DNA from: a bacterium
GTDB lineage: Bacteria > Planctomycetota > UBA1135 > UBA2386
DNA length: 64,000 nt
Reading direction: 5' to 3'
NCBI GenBank assembly: GCA_030432695.1
Contig: JAUILN010000004.1
Coordinates: 620,001 to 684,000 of the forward strand
This document shows, piece after piece, positions 18,661-27,289 of the stretch. Below the pieces are notes generated by a model. It was not told the origin of the DNA, did not search any database, and was given only the letters and a program-made list of their open reading frames with translations. Made by a program: the position numbers and the translations under genes. The stretch's first letter is position 1. Each line of letters begins with the position of its first letter.

Positions 18661-21600
18661 ATGCGGCGTCTCCTGCTTCGATCCTCGGCCCTCCTGTCGT
18701 TCCTCGCCCCGGGCTGCTCGGGCGAGCCGGAGCCTCCCGAGGAGGGCTACGAGAGCCGGGCTCTCGGGCCGCGCGAGACCAAGGACGCCAAGCGCTTCCG
18801 CCGCCTCCGCCCCGACGAGTCCGGTCTCGCCTTCGCCCACCACCTGAAGGCCGTCAACAACCTGCCCTACGTCTACCAGGGCTCCGGCCTGGCGGTCGGG
18901 GATTACGACGCCGACGGCCTGCCCGACGTGTACCTGCTGTCGCAGGACGGGCCCAACAAGCTGTTCCGCCAGACCGCTCCGCTGCGCTTCGAGGACGTGA
19001 CGGCCATTGCCGGTGACGGCCTCGACGGCGGCGACGCCTGGGGCACCGCGGCGAGCTTCGCCGACCTCGACGGCGACGGTGACCTCGACCTGTTCCTCTG
19101 CAACCTGGAGTCTTCGACGCTGTGCTTCCGCAACGAGGGTGACGGCACCTTCACCGAGTGCGCGAGGGCGTGGGGGCTCGACGTGGTCGCGGCGAGCACC
19201 GGCGTCGCCACCGCCGACTACGACCGCGACGGTGACCTCGACGTCTACCTGCTGACCAACCGCCTGCTCGGCGCGACCCTGCCTGCGGAGTTCGTCGCCG
19301 AGCTGGAGCTGCCCGCGGCGATCCAGAAGACCCGCGAGGAGCTGTTTCCGCCGTACCCTACCGTGCGCAACGTCGAAGGCCGTGCGGTCCTGCCGAGTGG
19401 CTACGAGGACTTCTACATGACGATCGGCCCGAAGGTCTTCGTTGCCGGGCAGGCCGATCGGCTGCTGCGCAACGAGGGCGGCGGCCGCTTCGTGGAGGTC
19501 ACCGAGGCGGCGGGGGTCAAGGCCTACGACAACGGCCTGTCGTGCACCTTCTGGGACTACGACGACGACGGTTGGCCCGACCTGTACGTCGCCAACGACC
19601 TGGAGTCGCCCGATCGTCTGTACCGGAACCAGCGCGACGGCACCTTCCGCGAGGTCACCGGCGAGGCGCTGCCACACACCGCCTACTACGGCATGGGCTG
19701 CGACTTCGGCGACCTCGACAACGACGGGCTCTTCGACTTCTGCGTGGCCGACATGTCGAGCACCACGCACTTCATGTCGAAGATGCTGATGGGGAACATG
19801 GACGAGAACCGGTGGTTCCTGATGAACGCGGAGCCACCACAGAAGATGCGCAATGCGCTGTTCGTGAACACCGGCACCGGACGGTTCCTCGAGGCGGCGC
19901 AGATGGCGCACCTGGCGAGCACCGACTGGACCTGGTCGGTGCGGTTCGTCGACCTCGACGAGGACGGTCGTCTCGACTTCCACGCCAGCAACGGCATCCC
20001 GCTCTACGAGGACAACCCGGACACGGTCGCCGAGTTCAAGCGGCTCTGGAGTCGGGGGGACCAGCGCGAGGCGTTGGCGATGGCCCGCTCGATCCCCTCG
20101 GTGGCGCAGCGCAACATCGCGCGGCGGCAGGTGGGCGACCTGGAGTTCGCCGACGTCGCGGCGGAGTGGGGGCTCGACGACGAGACCGTCAGCTACGGGG
20201 CCGTGTTCGCCGACCTCGACCGCGATGGCGACCTCGACCTGATCGTCAATCACCGCAACGAGGTCGCCGGGCTCTACGAGAACACCACCTCGGGCACCCA
20301 CCGTCTGCTGGTGTCGCTGCACGGTGACGCGTCGAATCGGCAGGGCGTGGGCTCGAAGATCACCCTGCGGATCGGTGACCACGTGCAGGTGCGGATGGTC
20401 AGTCCGACGCGCGGCTACATGAGCGCCGGCGAGGCCGTGGAGCATTTCGGATTGGGCAGCGCGACCCGGATCGATTCGTTGGCCGTGCGTTGGCCCGACG
20501 GCACCGAGCAGACCTGGACCGACCTCGAGGTCGACCGTCAGCTGACCTTCTGGAAGGATCCGGCGATCCGTTCGGCGAAGGTGCCCACCCCGGACCGCGA
20601 ACCGTGGTTCGAGAGCGGCGTCCTGGACATCGGCCACCACCGGGAGCGCGACTTCGACGACTACGCGGTGCAGCCGCTCCTGCCGCACCGCCTGTCGCGA
20701 CTCGGTCCCGGCCTTGCGGTAGGCGACGTCGACGGCGACGGCCTCGACGACCTGTGGATCGGCGGGGCCGCGGGGCACGCCGGCACGCTCGCGCGGTCGA
20801 AGGGCGACGGCACCTTCGCGGAGATCGATGGGCCGTGGGCTCGGCACGGCGCGGCCGAGGGGCTCGGTGCGCTGTTCTTCGATGCGGACGGCGACGGTGA
20901 TCAGGACCTGTACGTCGTCCACGGCGGCATCGAAGCGATGCACTTCCCCGGCGACTTCCGCGACCGGCTGTACCTCAACGACGGTGGGGGCGGATTCACC
21001 AACGCGCCGGCCGATGCGCTGCCCGATCTGCGGCTCAGCGGTAGCTCGGTGGCTGCGGCGGATTTCGACCACGATGGCGACCTCGATCTGTTCGTCGGCA
21101 CGCGCGTGGCCCCTGGCCGGTATCCGGAGGCACCCGGTAGCGTCTTGCTCCGCAACCTCGGCGGACGCTTCGAGGATGCGACTGCTGCCGTCTGCCCGCA
21201 GCTCGCCGAAGCCGGCATGGTGACCGGCGGGATCTGGACCGATGTCGACGCCGATGGCTGGCTCGATCTGGTGGTCGCCGCGAACTGGCAGCCGCTGCGC
21301 GTGCATCGCAACGCAGCAGGCGAGCGACTGGTCGACGTGACAGAGGCACTCGGCCTCGCCGACGTGCGCGGGCTGTGGCACGGAGTCAGCAGCATGCGGA
21401 TCGGTGCGGCGACCCGGCCTGCGCTGGTCGCGACCAATCTCGGCCTCAATACCAAGTACCACGCCGATGCGAGCCACCCGCTGCGCATCTACGCGGCCGA
21501 CTACGACGACGACCAGGAACTCGACGTGGTGGAGGCCAAGAGCAGTGGTGGGGCGTTGCTGCCCGTTCGGGGTCGCAGTTGCAGCTCCGCGGCGATGCCG

Positions 21601-22341
21601 TTCCTGGCCGAGCGCTTCCCGACCTTCGAGTCGTTCGCGCAGGCTTCCCTGCCGGAGATCTACGGCGAGGACCTGCTGCGTGCGGCGACCATGCTGGAGG
21701 CGCGGGAGTTGCGTCACCTCTTGCTGCAACCAGCGGATCCCGGCTACGTCTTCGAGCCGCTAACCCGTCGCGCGCAGATCGCACCGGGCTTCGGTGTGGG
21801 GATCTCGGACTTCGACGGCGATGGGGTGCTCGATCTGTTGATGGCGCAGAACTCGTTCTCGCCCGAACCAGAGACCGGGCGCTTCGATGGCGGCCTCGGG
21901 GCGGTGCTGCGCGGCTCCGTCGGAGGCGGCCTGGAGTGGATCGCGCCGCGGACGTCCGGCGTGGTGATGCCCGAAGACGCGGCGGCGGTCGTGGTCTTCG
22001 ACGTGGATGGCAACGGCACGCCCGACGTGGTCTGCGCGACCAACGATGGGCCGGTCCGCGTGTTCCGCAATCGAGGCGCCGTCGAGCGCTGGTGCACGGT
22101 GCGACTCGTCGGTGGCCGGGGCAACCCGACCGCGGTGGGGGCCGTGGTCCGAGCCGAACGGGCGGATGGTTCGAGCGCGAGCCAGGAGGTGCAGGCCGGG
22201 TCGAGCTACCTGTCGCAATCGTCGGCGAGGCTACACTTCGGCGGGGACGTGCGGCGGGTCGTCGCGGCCTGGCCGGACGGCAGCGTCTCGGAGTTGGCGG
22301 TTGCGCCGGGTCGCCGCAAGCTGGTCCTGGAGCGTCGATGA
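18661..22341 (+). CDS. Exported CRTAC1-like FG-GAP/VCBS protein with two ASPIC/UnbV domains
   Basis: 1226-residue exported protein beginning with a hydrophobic leader that ends in SFLAPGCSGEP, possibly a lipoprotein signal with an imperfect lipobox. It contains two consecutive arrays of calcium-binding-like VCBS repeats (DxDxDGxxDL: DYDADGLPDV, DLDGDGDLDL, DVDGDGLDDL and others). Each array is closed by an ASPIC/UnbV-type domain. The first lies at roughly 555-640 (RQGVGSKITLRIG, RWPDGTEQTW) and the second at the C-terminus (NPTAVGAVVRAER, AAWPDGSVSEL). Such proteins are abundant on planctomycete surfaces and are thought to adopt beta-propeller folds; substrates are unknown. The stop overlaps the next ASPIC gene by ATGA (22338-22341), indicating co-translation of the two paralogues. 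Confidence 0.88.
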   Translation: MRRLLLRSSALLSFLAPGCSGEPEPPEEGYESRALGPRETKDAKRFRRLRPDESGLAFAHHLKAVNNLPYVYQGSGLAVGDYDADGLPDVYLLSQDGPNKLFRQTAPLRFEDVTAIAGDGLDGGDAWGTAASFADLDGDGDLDLFLCNLESSTLCFRNEGDGTFTECARAWGLDVVAASTGVATADYDRDGDLDVYLLTNRLLGATLPAEFVAELELPAAIQKTREELFPPYPTVRNVEGRAVLPSGYEDFYMTIGPKVFVAGQADRLLRNEGGGRFVEVTEAAGVKAYDNGLSCTFWDYDDDGWPDLYVANDLESPDRLYRNQRDGTFREVTGEALPHTAYYGMGCDFGDLDNDGLFDFCVADMSSTTHFMSKMLMGNMDENRWFLMNAEPPQKMRNALFVNTGTGRFLEAAQMAHLASTDWTWSVRFVDLDEDGRLDFHASNGIPLYEDNPDTVAEFKRLWSRGDQREALAMARSIPSVAQRNIARRQVGDLEFADVAAEWGLDDETVSYGAVFADLDRDGDLDLIVNHRNEVAGLYENTTSGTHRLLVSLHGDASNRQGVGSKITLRIGDHVQVRMVSPTRGYMSAGEAVEHFGLGSATRIDSLAVRWPDGTEQTWTDLEVDRQLTFWKDPAIRSAKVPTPDREPWFESGVLDIGHHRERDFDDYAVQPLLPHRLSRLGPGLAVGDVDGDGLDDLWIGGAAGHAGTLARSKGDGTFAEIDGPWARHGAAEGLGALFFDADGDGDQDLYVVHGGIEAMHFPGDFRDRLYLNDGGGGFTNAPADALPDLRLSGSSVAAADFDHDGDLDLFVGTRVAPGRYPEAPGSVLLRNLGGRFEDATAAVCPQLAEAGMVTGGIWTDVDADGWLDLVVAANWQPLRVHRNAAGERLVDVTEALGLADVRGLWHGVSSMRIGAATRPALVATNLGLNTKYHADASHPLRIYAADYDDDQELDVVEAKSSGGALLPVRGRSCSSAAMPFLAERFPTFESFAQASLPEIYGEDLLRAATMLEARELRHLLLQPADPGYVFEPLTRRAQIAPGFGVGISDFDGDGVLDLLMAQNSFSPEPETGRFDGGLGAVLRGSVGGGLEWIAPRTSGVVMPEDAAAVVVFDVDGNGTPDVVCATNDGPVRVFRNRGAVERWCTVRLVGGRGNPTAVGAVVRAERADGSSASQEVQAGSSYLSQSSARLHFGGDVRRVVAAWPDGSVSELAVAPGRRKLVLERR

Positions 22342-24611
22342 TCGTGTCCACCCATCTGCGGGGGCTCAGCGTCCTCTTCGCAGCAGGCCTGTTCGGCTGT
22401 GGCGACGAAGCGGAGACGGTACCGCCTTTGCCCAAGAGCAGCGCGCCAGCCGGGCAGGAGCCGGCCGCGAGATCACTGCCCGCCCCGGTCGAAGAAACAC
22501 CGCCGAGCCATCGCCGGATGCTGCGCGCCCTCGCGCGCGTCGCCGAGGGGACCGACGAGGAACACCACTATCAGGGCGAAGGTCGCTACCGCACGCTACG
22601 GGCCCGCCTCGAGGCCGCCGGCGCGCGCGCGCCCTGGCAGGCCTACCTGGAGACCGGTCGCGCGGCGTTGGAGATGGGCCGCGAACGCGAGGGCCTCGAG
22701 ATCCTGACGCGCGGCCATGACGGTCTGCTGGATGGATCGATCCCGGGTGACGTCGACGCCAAGGTCGCGGTCACCTACTACCTCGCGGTCGGCTGGCTGC
22801 GTCTGGCCGAGACCGAGAACTGCTGCGCCCGCCCGGGGGTCACCGGCTGCATCCTGCCGATCGCCGGTGCAGGGATCCACGACCGGCCCGAGGGCTCCGA
22901 GCACGCGGTCCGCTACCTGGAGGAGATGTTGTCGATGACGGCGGTCGACTCCTACTGGCACCGGGCCGCGCGCTGGCTCCTGAACCTTGCCTGGCAGACG
23001 TTGGGTCGCTGGCCAGACGCGGTGCCCGAGGAGCTGCGCATCCCCGCGTCGGCGTTTCAGCCGGATCCCGAGATCGAGTTCCCGGCGTTCCCGAACGTGG
23101 CGCGCGCGCTCGGCCTCGACACCTTCAGCCTGTCGGGCAGCGTGGTCGCCGACGACTTCGATGGCGACGGTCTCAGCGATCTGCTGGTGTCGACCTGGGA
23201 CACCCACGGCCAGCTCCGCCTGCATCGGAACGTCGGCGACGGCACGTTCGAGGACGTCACCGAGGCGGCCGGACTGGCCGGTCTGTTCGGCGGTCTGAAC
23301 ATGGTCCAGGCCGACTACGACAACGACGGCGACATCGACGTGCTGGTGCTGCGTGGTGCGTGGATCATGGAGCGCGGCCGCCACCCCAACTCGCTCTTGC
23401 AGAACCAGGGCGACGGGACCTTCGTCGACGTAACCTTCGACGCGGGACTCGGCGACGACCACCGGCCCACGCAGACCGCCGACTGGGCCGACTACGATCT
23501 CGACGGCGACCTCGACCTGTACATCGGCAACGAGGGTTCGAGCCGGCAGGCGTTCGCCAACCAGCTGTTCCGCAACGAGGGCGACGGGACCTTCAGGAAT
23601 GTCGCGGCCGCGGCAGGCGTCGCCGACGAGGGCTTCACCAAGGCGGTGGCATTCGGCGACTACGACGACGACGGCTACCCGGACCTGTACGTCTCCAACT
23701 TCGGCGAGAGGAACCGGCTCTACCACAACGAGGGTGACGGGACCTTTGTCGACATCGCGCCGCTGCTCGGCGTGACCGAGCCGATCCAGAGCTTCCCGAC
23801 GTGGTGGTGGGACTTCGACAACGACGGTGACCTGGACCTCTACGTCGCCAACTACCACTCCGGGATCTCGCACGTCGCCGGCCACCACCTCGGCCACGAA
23901 CGCGACTTCGACCTGGCGCGGCTCTATCGGAACGACGGCGCCGAAGGCTTCACCGACGTTGCCGAGGCGATGGGCCTGACCTGTCCGCAGATGCCCATGG
24001 GCTCCAACTACGGCGACGTCGACAACGACGGCTGGCTCGACTTCTGTCTCGGCACCGGCAGCCCCGGCTACGACTCGCTGATGCCCAATGCGCTCTACGT
24101 CCGCCGCGGCGACCGCTTCGTCGACGTGGCCCTTCAGGCCGGCTACGCGCACCTGCAGAAGGGCCACGGCATCGCGCTGGTCGACCTGGACCGCGACGGC
24201 GATCTCGACATCTTCCAGCAGCTCGGTGGCGCGTTCCGCGGCGACGGCTTCCGCGACGCGCTGTTCGAGAACCCGGGTTTCGGCAACCGCTGGATCGCGG
24301 TGGAGCTGGTCGGCACGCGCTCGAACCGCTCGGCGATCGGTGCGCGGATCCGGGTGGACGTGCGCGAGGGGGGTGACGTGCGCAGCATCTTCCGCCAGGT
24401 GACCAGTGGCGGGAGTTTCGGCGCGAGTCCGCTGCTGCAGACGATCGGGCTCGGCAGGGCCACGGAGATCGTCGGCCTGGAGATCCGCTGGCCGCGGGGC
24501 GGTGCGAAGCAAGAGCACGGGCCACCGAGGGTAGGGAGCCGCATCCGCATCGTCGAAGGCCGCGACGAGGTCGAGGTCGTCGCGGCGCCGGCCTTCGAAT
24601 TCGCGCGGTGA
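22338..24611 (+). CDS. Lipoprotein-like VCBS/ASPIC protein, coupled to the upstream paralogue
   Basis: 757-residue exported protein with a lipoprotein-type leader (LSVLFAAGLFGC; Cys about residue 21). A 220-residue helical N-terminal segment with TPR-like character (YLETGRAALEMGREREGLEIL) follows. A VCBS array comes next (DFDGDGLSDL, DYDNDGDIDV, DYDLDGDLDL, DYDDDGYPDL and others), then a C-terminal ASPIC/UnbV domain (GNRWIAVELVG, RSAIGARIRVDVREGG, GLEIRWPRGG). It starts at ATG 22338, within the ATGA overlap with the preceding gene. Its last 450 bp have at least three decayed relatives downstream (24868-25152, 26517-26953, 31414-31558). It probably acts at the cell surface together with its neighbour. 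Confidence 0.88.
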   Translation: MIVSTHLRGLSVLFAAGLFGCGDEAETVPPLPKSSAPAGQEPAARSLPAPVEETPPSHRRMLRALARVAEGTDEEHHYQGEGRYRTLRARLEAAGARAPWQAYLETGRAALEMGREREGLEILTRGHDGLLDGSIPGDVDAKVAVTYYLAVGWLRLAETENCCARPGVTGCILPIAGAGIHDRPEGSEHAVRYLEEMLSMTAVDSYWHRAARWLLNLAWQTLGRWPDAVPEELRIPASAFQPDPEIEFPAFPNVARALGLDTFSLSGSVVADDFDGDGLSDLLVSTWDTHGQLRLHRNVGDGTFEDVTEAAGLAGLFGGLNMVQADYDNDGDIDVLVLRGAWIMERGRHPNSLLQNQGDGTFVDVTFDAGLGDDHRPTQTADWADYDLDGDLDLYIGNEGSSRQAFANQLFRNEGDGTFRNVAAAAGVADEGFTKAVAFGDYDDDGYPDLYVSNFGERNRLYHNEGDGTFVDIAPLLGVTEPIQSFPTWWWDFDNDGDLDLYVANYHSGISHVAGHHLGHERDFDLARLYRNDGAEGFTDVAEAMGLTCPQMPMGSNYGDVDNDGWLDFCLGTGSPGYDSLMPNALYVRRGDRFVDVALQAGYAHLQKGHGIALVDLDRDGDLDIFQQLGGAFRGDGFRDALFENPGFGNRWIAVELVGTRSNRSAIGARIRVDVREGGDVRSIFRQVTSGGSFGASPLLQTIGLGRATEIVGLEIRWPRGGAKQEHGPPRVGSRIRIVEGRDEVEVVAAPAFEFAR

Positions 24612-24623
24612 CGGCGCGGTCGA

Positions 24624-24867
24624 TCAGTCGCCGATCGTGATCCGTACCGCGTTGGTCGGTCCGATCCCCTGGAAGCCGGCAACCGATGCAGATGCTGGAC
24701 CCATCGCCTGCGCGAACGCCTCGCCGACCCGCGCGAAGAACTTCGCCGAGTCCCAGTAGTGGAAGCCCTGGTTGGAGATGCCCACGTCGAGCAGGAACAG
24801 CTCCTCCTCGCGGAGCGCGGCCTCGATCGCGGCTCGCTGGTCGGCTTGGAGCTGCGCCTGGGCCTGC
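24624..24867 (-). pseudogene. Chimeric remnant: tail of a kelch-type secreted protein joined to the tail of a DUF303-type esterase
   Basis: An 81-codon open frame built of two unrelated gene ends. Residues 1-55 (about 24704-24867) nearly match the C-terminus of the intact esterase at 33190-34371 (ISNQGFHYW.SAKFFARVGEAFA). The last 26 residues (24624-24703: AGFQGIGPTNAVRITIGD) match the tail of the kelch protein at 17110 (SGFQRFGLSPTYRFTIGD). No start-proximal part of either gene is present. Homology to the esterase stops abruptly near 24867, where an ASPIC remnant begins on the other strand. I interpret it as a recombination scar, not a functional gene. Confidence 0.75.
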
Positions 24868-25152
24868 ATTCCAGCCGCTCGGCGCTCCGATCCGGGTGGA
24901 GGTGCGCAAGGGGGGTGAGGTGCGCAGCATCTGCCGCCAGGTCGGCACGGGGGGAGCTTCGGCGCGAGCCCGCTGCTGCAGACGATCGGGCTGGGGAAGG
25001 CCGAGGAGGTCGTGGCGCTCGAGGTGCGGTGGCCGCGGGGTGGAGCGGTGCAGCGGATCGGCGATGTGGGTCTCGGAACCTGGCTGCGGATCTTCGAGGG
25101 CGATCCAGAGGTCGCGGTCCGGCGGCCTGCGTCGATCGGATGGCGGCGGTGA
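24868..25152 (+). pseudogene. 3' remnant of an ASPIC/UnbV gene (copy B), frameshifted
   Basis: This is homologous to the last third of the ASPIC domain of the gene ending at 24611. It keeps the IRVEVRKGGEVRSICRQV segment, then a 1-base deletion near the GGxSFG codons shifts the frame. The other frame continues GLGKAEEVVALEVRWPRGG and ends RRPASIGWRR at a TGA (25150-25152). The 5' part is absent, cut at the esterase remnant. About 30 bp after the stop also resemble the sequence after the third copy (26954 onward), so the duplicated segment extended beyond the gene. Confidence 0.75.
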
Positions 25153-25206
25153 GTGCACGGAGCTCGCCCGGCGAGGCATCCGTTGGCCGGTGGCGCCGCC
25201 TCACCG

Positions 25207-25773
25207 CTACAGGTAGATCCACAAGGCGACCGCGGGCACCGCGAAGCCGCCGAGGGTGAACCACAGGCCGCGCCGGAACAGACCCTGCCGCCCCTTGAGG
25301 ATCAGGGCGCCGCTGATCGCGAGGAACACGAGCGACACCGCGAACAGGTCGGCGATCCACGTCCACAGACCCTTCGGGTGGTTCAGGTGCAGGACGTTCG
25401 ACTCGTGGATCAACGGTCGCGTGCTGGTGCGGGTGATCGCTCCGCGTCCGCTCCGCAGGTCGAGGTCGAGCGTCAGGCCCTCCTGGATCACGCGCAGCGA
25501 GTCCGGGTCGCGCTGGAACGTGGTCAGGAACTCCGTCCCGAGCTGGAGCCGTCCGAGGATGTCGCGGACGACCTCGTCGCCGACCGGGGACTCGACGTCG
25601 AGGGTGCCGAGCGCGACCGCTTCGCGTTCGATCGAGTAGCTCGGGTTCCAGTCCTGGATGTGGTTGACCGCCAGGCCGGAGATCGCGTAGAGGACGGTCA
25701 GTCCGACGCAGGCGTAGCCGACATCACGGTGGATCGCGCGCAGCACCCCGCGCCAGTTGCTCTTCCGGGCCAT
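25207..25773 (-). CDS. PepSY-associated transmembrane protein
   Basis: 188-residue inner-membrane protein of the PepSY-associated TM helix family. There is an N-terminal span (about 18-38, VGYACVGLTVLYAISGLAVNH), a periplasmic loop of about 100 residues, and a C-terminal hairpin of two spans (LFAVSLVFLAISGALIL; GLWFTLGGFAVPAVALWIYL). Family members occur in iron/copper uptake or reductase loci; the HIQDWNP and HLNHPKGLWTW motifs are typical. It lies 20 bp downstream of the DUF4920 lipoprotein gene, so the two are probably cotranscribed. The pair sits between two decayed ASPIC tails, which suggests insertion into, or exposure by rearrangement within, an older gene cluster. Confidence 0.85.
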   Translation of the reverse strand: MARKSNWRGVLRAIHRDVGYACVGLTVLYAISGLAVNHIQDWNPSYSIEREAVALGTLDVESPVGDEVVRDILGRLQLGTEFLTTFQRDPDSLRVIQEGLTLDLDLRSGRGAITRTSTRPLIHESNVLHLNHPKGLWTWIADLFAVSLVFLAISGALILKGRQGLFRRGLWFTLGGFAVPAVALWIYL

Positions 25774-25793
25774 CTGATCGAACGAAGACCGGT

Positions 25794-26399
25794 TCAGCTG
25801 TCGATGCGCGCGCCGAGGCCGCGGAGTTGCCAGACCACGAGCGGTTCGGTGACCGTCTCGGGATCGAACGCCTCGCCCTTCTGCTCGGCCTGGGCCGCGA
25901 GGTACTTCCGGTGCGTCTCGACCGGGTACTCGAGCCGCTGGACGACGCCCTCGACGACGATCTCGTGCCCTTGGCAGCTCGCCGGGAAGACGATCTCGCC
26001 GTCCTCGACCTTGACCTTCAGCGACTGGTAGGGCTCGTCGCCCTTCAGCTCGACCCAGCAGCCCATCTTCGTGCAAACGGCCACGGCCTCGCCGCGGACG
26101 AGCACCTTCTGGTCGAGGAACGACTGGGGATCGGCCAGGATCGTCGAGATCGCCGTGAACTCGGTCAGCGTCAGGCCCATCCCGTACGCACCCTTCGGGT
26201 CGACACGATCGATGCCGGCGACCTCGGCAGGCTTCGGCTCGGCCGTCGCCTCGCTTTCGCAGTCGCCGAGGCAGCCGACCTCGCCCTGGACCTGCGCCGG
26301 CCCGCCCTGAAGGGGCTCGCCCCCGGCGTCGACGCCGTCGTTGCAGCCAGTCAGTGCGAAGAGGAGGGCGGGAACGAGAATCAGCGGGCGGGTGGTCAT
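25794..26399 (-). CDS. DUF4920-like lipoprotein with CxxxGCW motif
   Basis: 201-residue lipoprotein. The leader ends in a clear lipobox (ALLFALTGC, Cys about 18), then a low-complexity acidic linker with two Cys (VGCLGDC). A DUF4920-type domain (about 70-165) follows, with KVLVRGEAVAVCTKMGCWVEL, the family's conserved C...GCW element that could bind metal or be redox active, and SCQGHEIVVEGVV. The start is ATG 26399 (MTTRPLIL), preceded at about 9 nt by GGAG. It is the first gene of a two-gene unit with the PepSY membrane protein. A periplasmic metal-handling role is inferred from the motif and the partner. Confidence 0.82.
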   Translation of the reverse strand: MTTRPLILVPALLFALTGCNDGVDAGGEPLQGGPAQVQGEVGCLGDCESEATAEPKPAEVAGIDRVDPKGAYGMGLTLTEFTAISTILADPQSFLDQKVLVRGEAVAVCTKMGCWVELKGDEPYQSLKVKVEDGEIVFPASCQGHEIVVEGVVQRLEYPVETHRKYLAAQAEQKGEAFDPETVTEPLVVWQLRGLGARIDS

Positions 26400-26516
26400 T
26401 GGGGGATTCTCCGAGGGGCAGTGGGCGTGTGCGCCGACCTGCCTCCACAACCAGTGGCTCGCTGCCGGATTTCCCGTCGGTGCTCGAGGCCTGGAGGCAG
26501 GTCCTGCTCCTCACCG

Positions 26517-26953
26517 GTGTGTCGACCTCGACCGCGACGGCGACCTCGACCTCCTCCAGCAGCTGAGCGGCGCCTACCGCGGCGACGCATTCCGCGATGC
26601 GCTGTTCGAGAACCCGGGCTTCGGGAATCGGTGGATCGCGGTGGCGCTGGTCGGGACCGAGTCGAACCGCTCGGCGATCGGCGCGCGAATCCGGGTGGAT
26701 GTGCGCGAGGGAGGTGAAGGTGCGTAGCATCCATTGCCAGGTCACCAGCGGCGGGAGCTTCGGTGCGGGCCCGCTGCTGCAGACGATCGGGCTGGGCGAG
26801 GCCGAGGAAATCGTTGGGCTCGAAGTGCGGTGGCCGCGGGGTGGGACGGCGCAGCGGTTCGGCGATGTGGATCTCGGGACCTGGCTGCGGATCATCGAAC
26901 GCGATCCGGAAGCAGAGGTCCGGCGGCCTGCGTCGACCGAGTGGCTTCGGTGA
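26517..26953 (+). pseudogene. 3' remnant of a VCBS/ASPIC gene (copy C), frameshifted
   Basis: The remnant begins inside the last VCBS repeat (VDLDRDGDLDLLQQLSGAYR). It continues through GNRWIAVALVGTESNRSAIG almost identically to the intact gene at 22338-24611. A 1-base insertion near 26718-26722 (GAAGGTGCG where the intact copy has GACGTGCG) breaks the frame. The shifted frame resumes with CQVTSGGSFGAGPLLQTIGLG and ends RRPASTEWLR at TGA 26951-26953. There is no start. It is closest to copy B at its 3' end, including the post-stop sequence. Confidence 0.8.
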
Positions 26954-27289
26954 GTGCTCGGGAGTTGCCCGGCGAAGCGCTGGCGAGGGGGGATCGGCCG
27001 GGCCGATGCGTGCTGCGCCCTGCTCTGGACGAGTCGCGGCTTCCGGGCTTCCTCCACCGTCCGAGCGCGGGCCGACTGCCAATCCATTCGGCTGGCGAAC
27101 CAGACCCCCACACCCGCGGAACGCCTCCGTTCCGGGTCGACCGAACTCTCGGACCGGTCGGGATCAGCGCCGCGTGTCATGGGGCGATTCGCCCGGCCGC
27201 CGTCAGGGTCAGGCGGAGCACGAGATATTTCATGGCGTGCGGTGGCCGGGAATGACGGACGACTCCGTGGCTCTCGAGGCCGCACGACC
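26954..27289. other. Intergenic region upstream of the PKD protein gene
   Basis: 336 bp with no supported gene. It opens with about 30 bp resembling the post-stop sequence of remnant B and contains a perfect palindrome, ATCGGCC-G-GGCCGAT (26993-27007). It must also contain the promoter of the gene at 27290. I see no convincing promoter boxes. Confidence 0.4.

Noticed and set aside
26993..27007. Palindrome ATCGGCC-G-GGCCGAT as a terminator
   Set aside because: No U-tract or adjacent gene end fits; GC-rich palindromes are expected at this composition.
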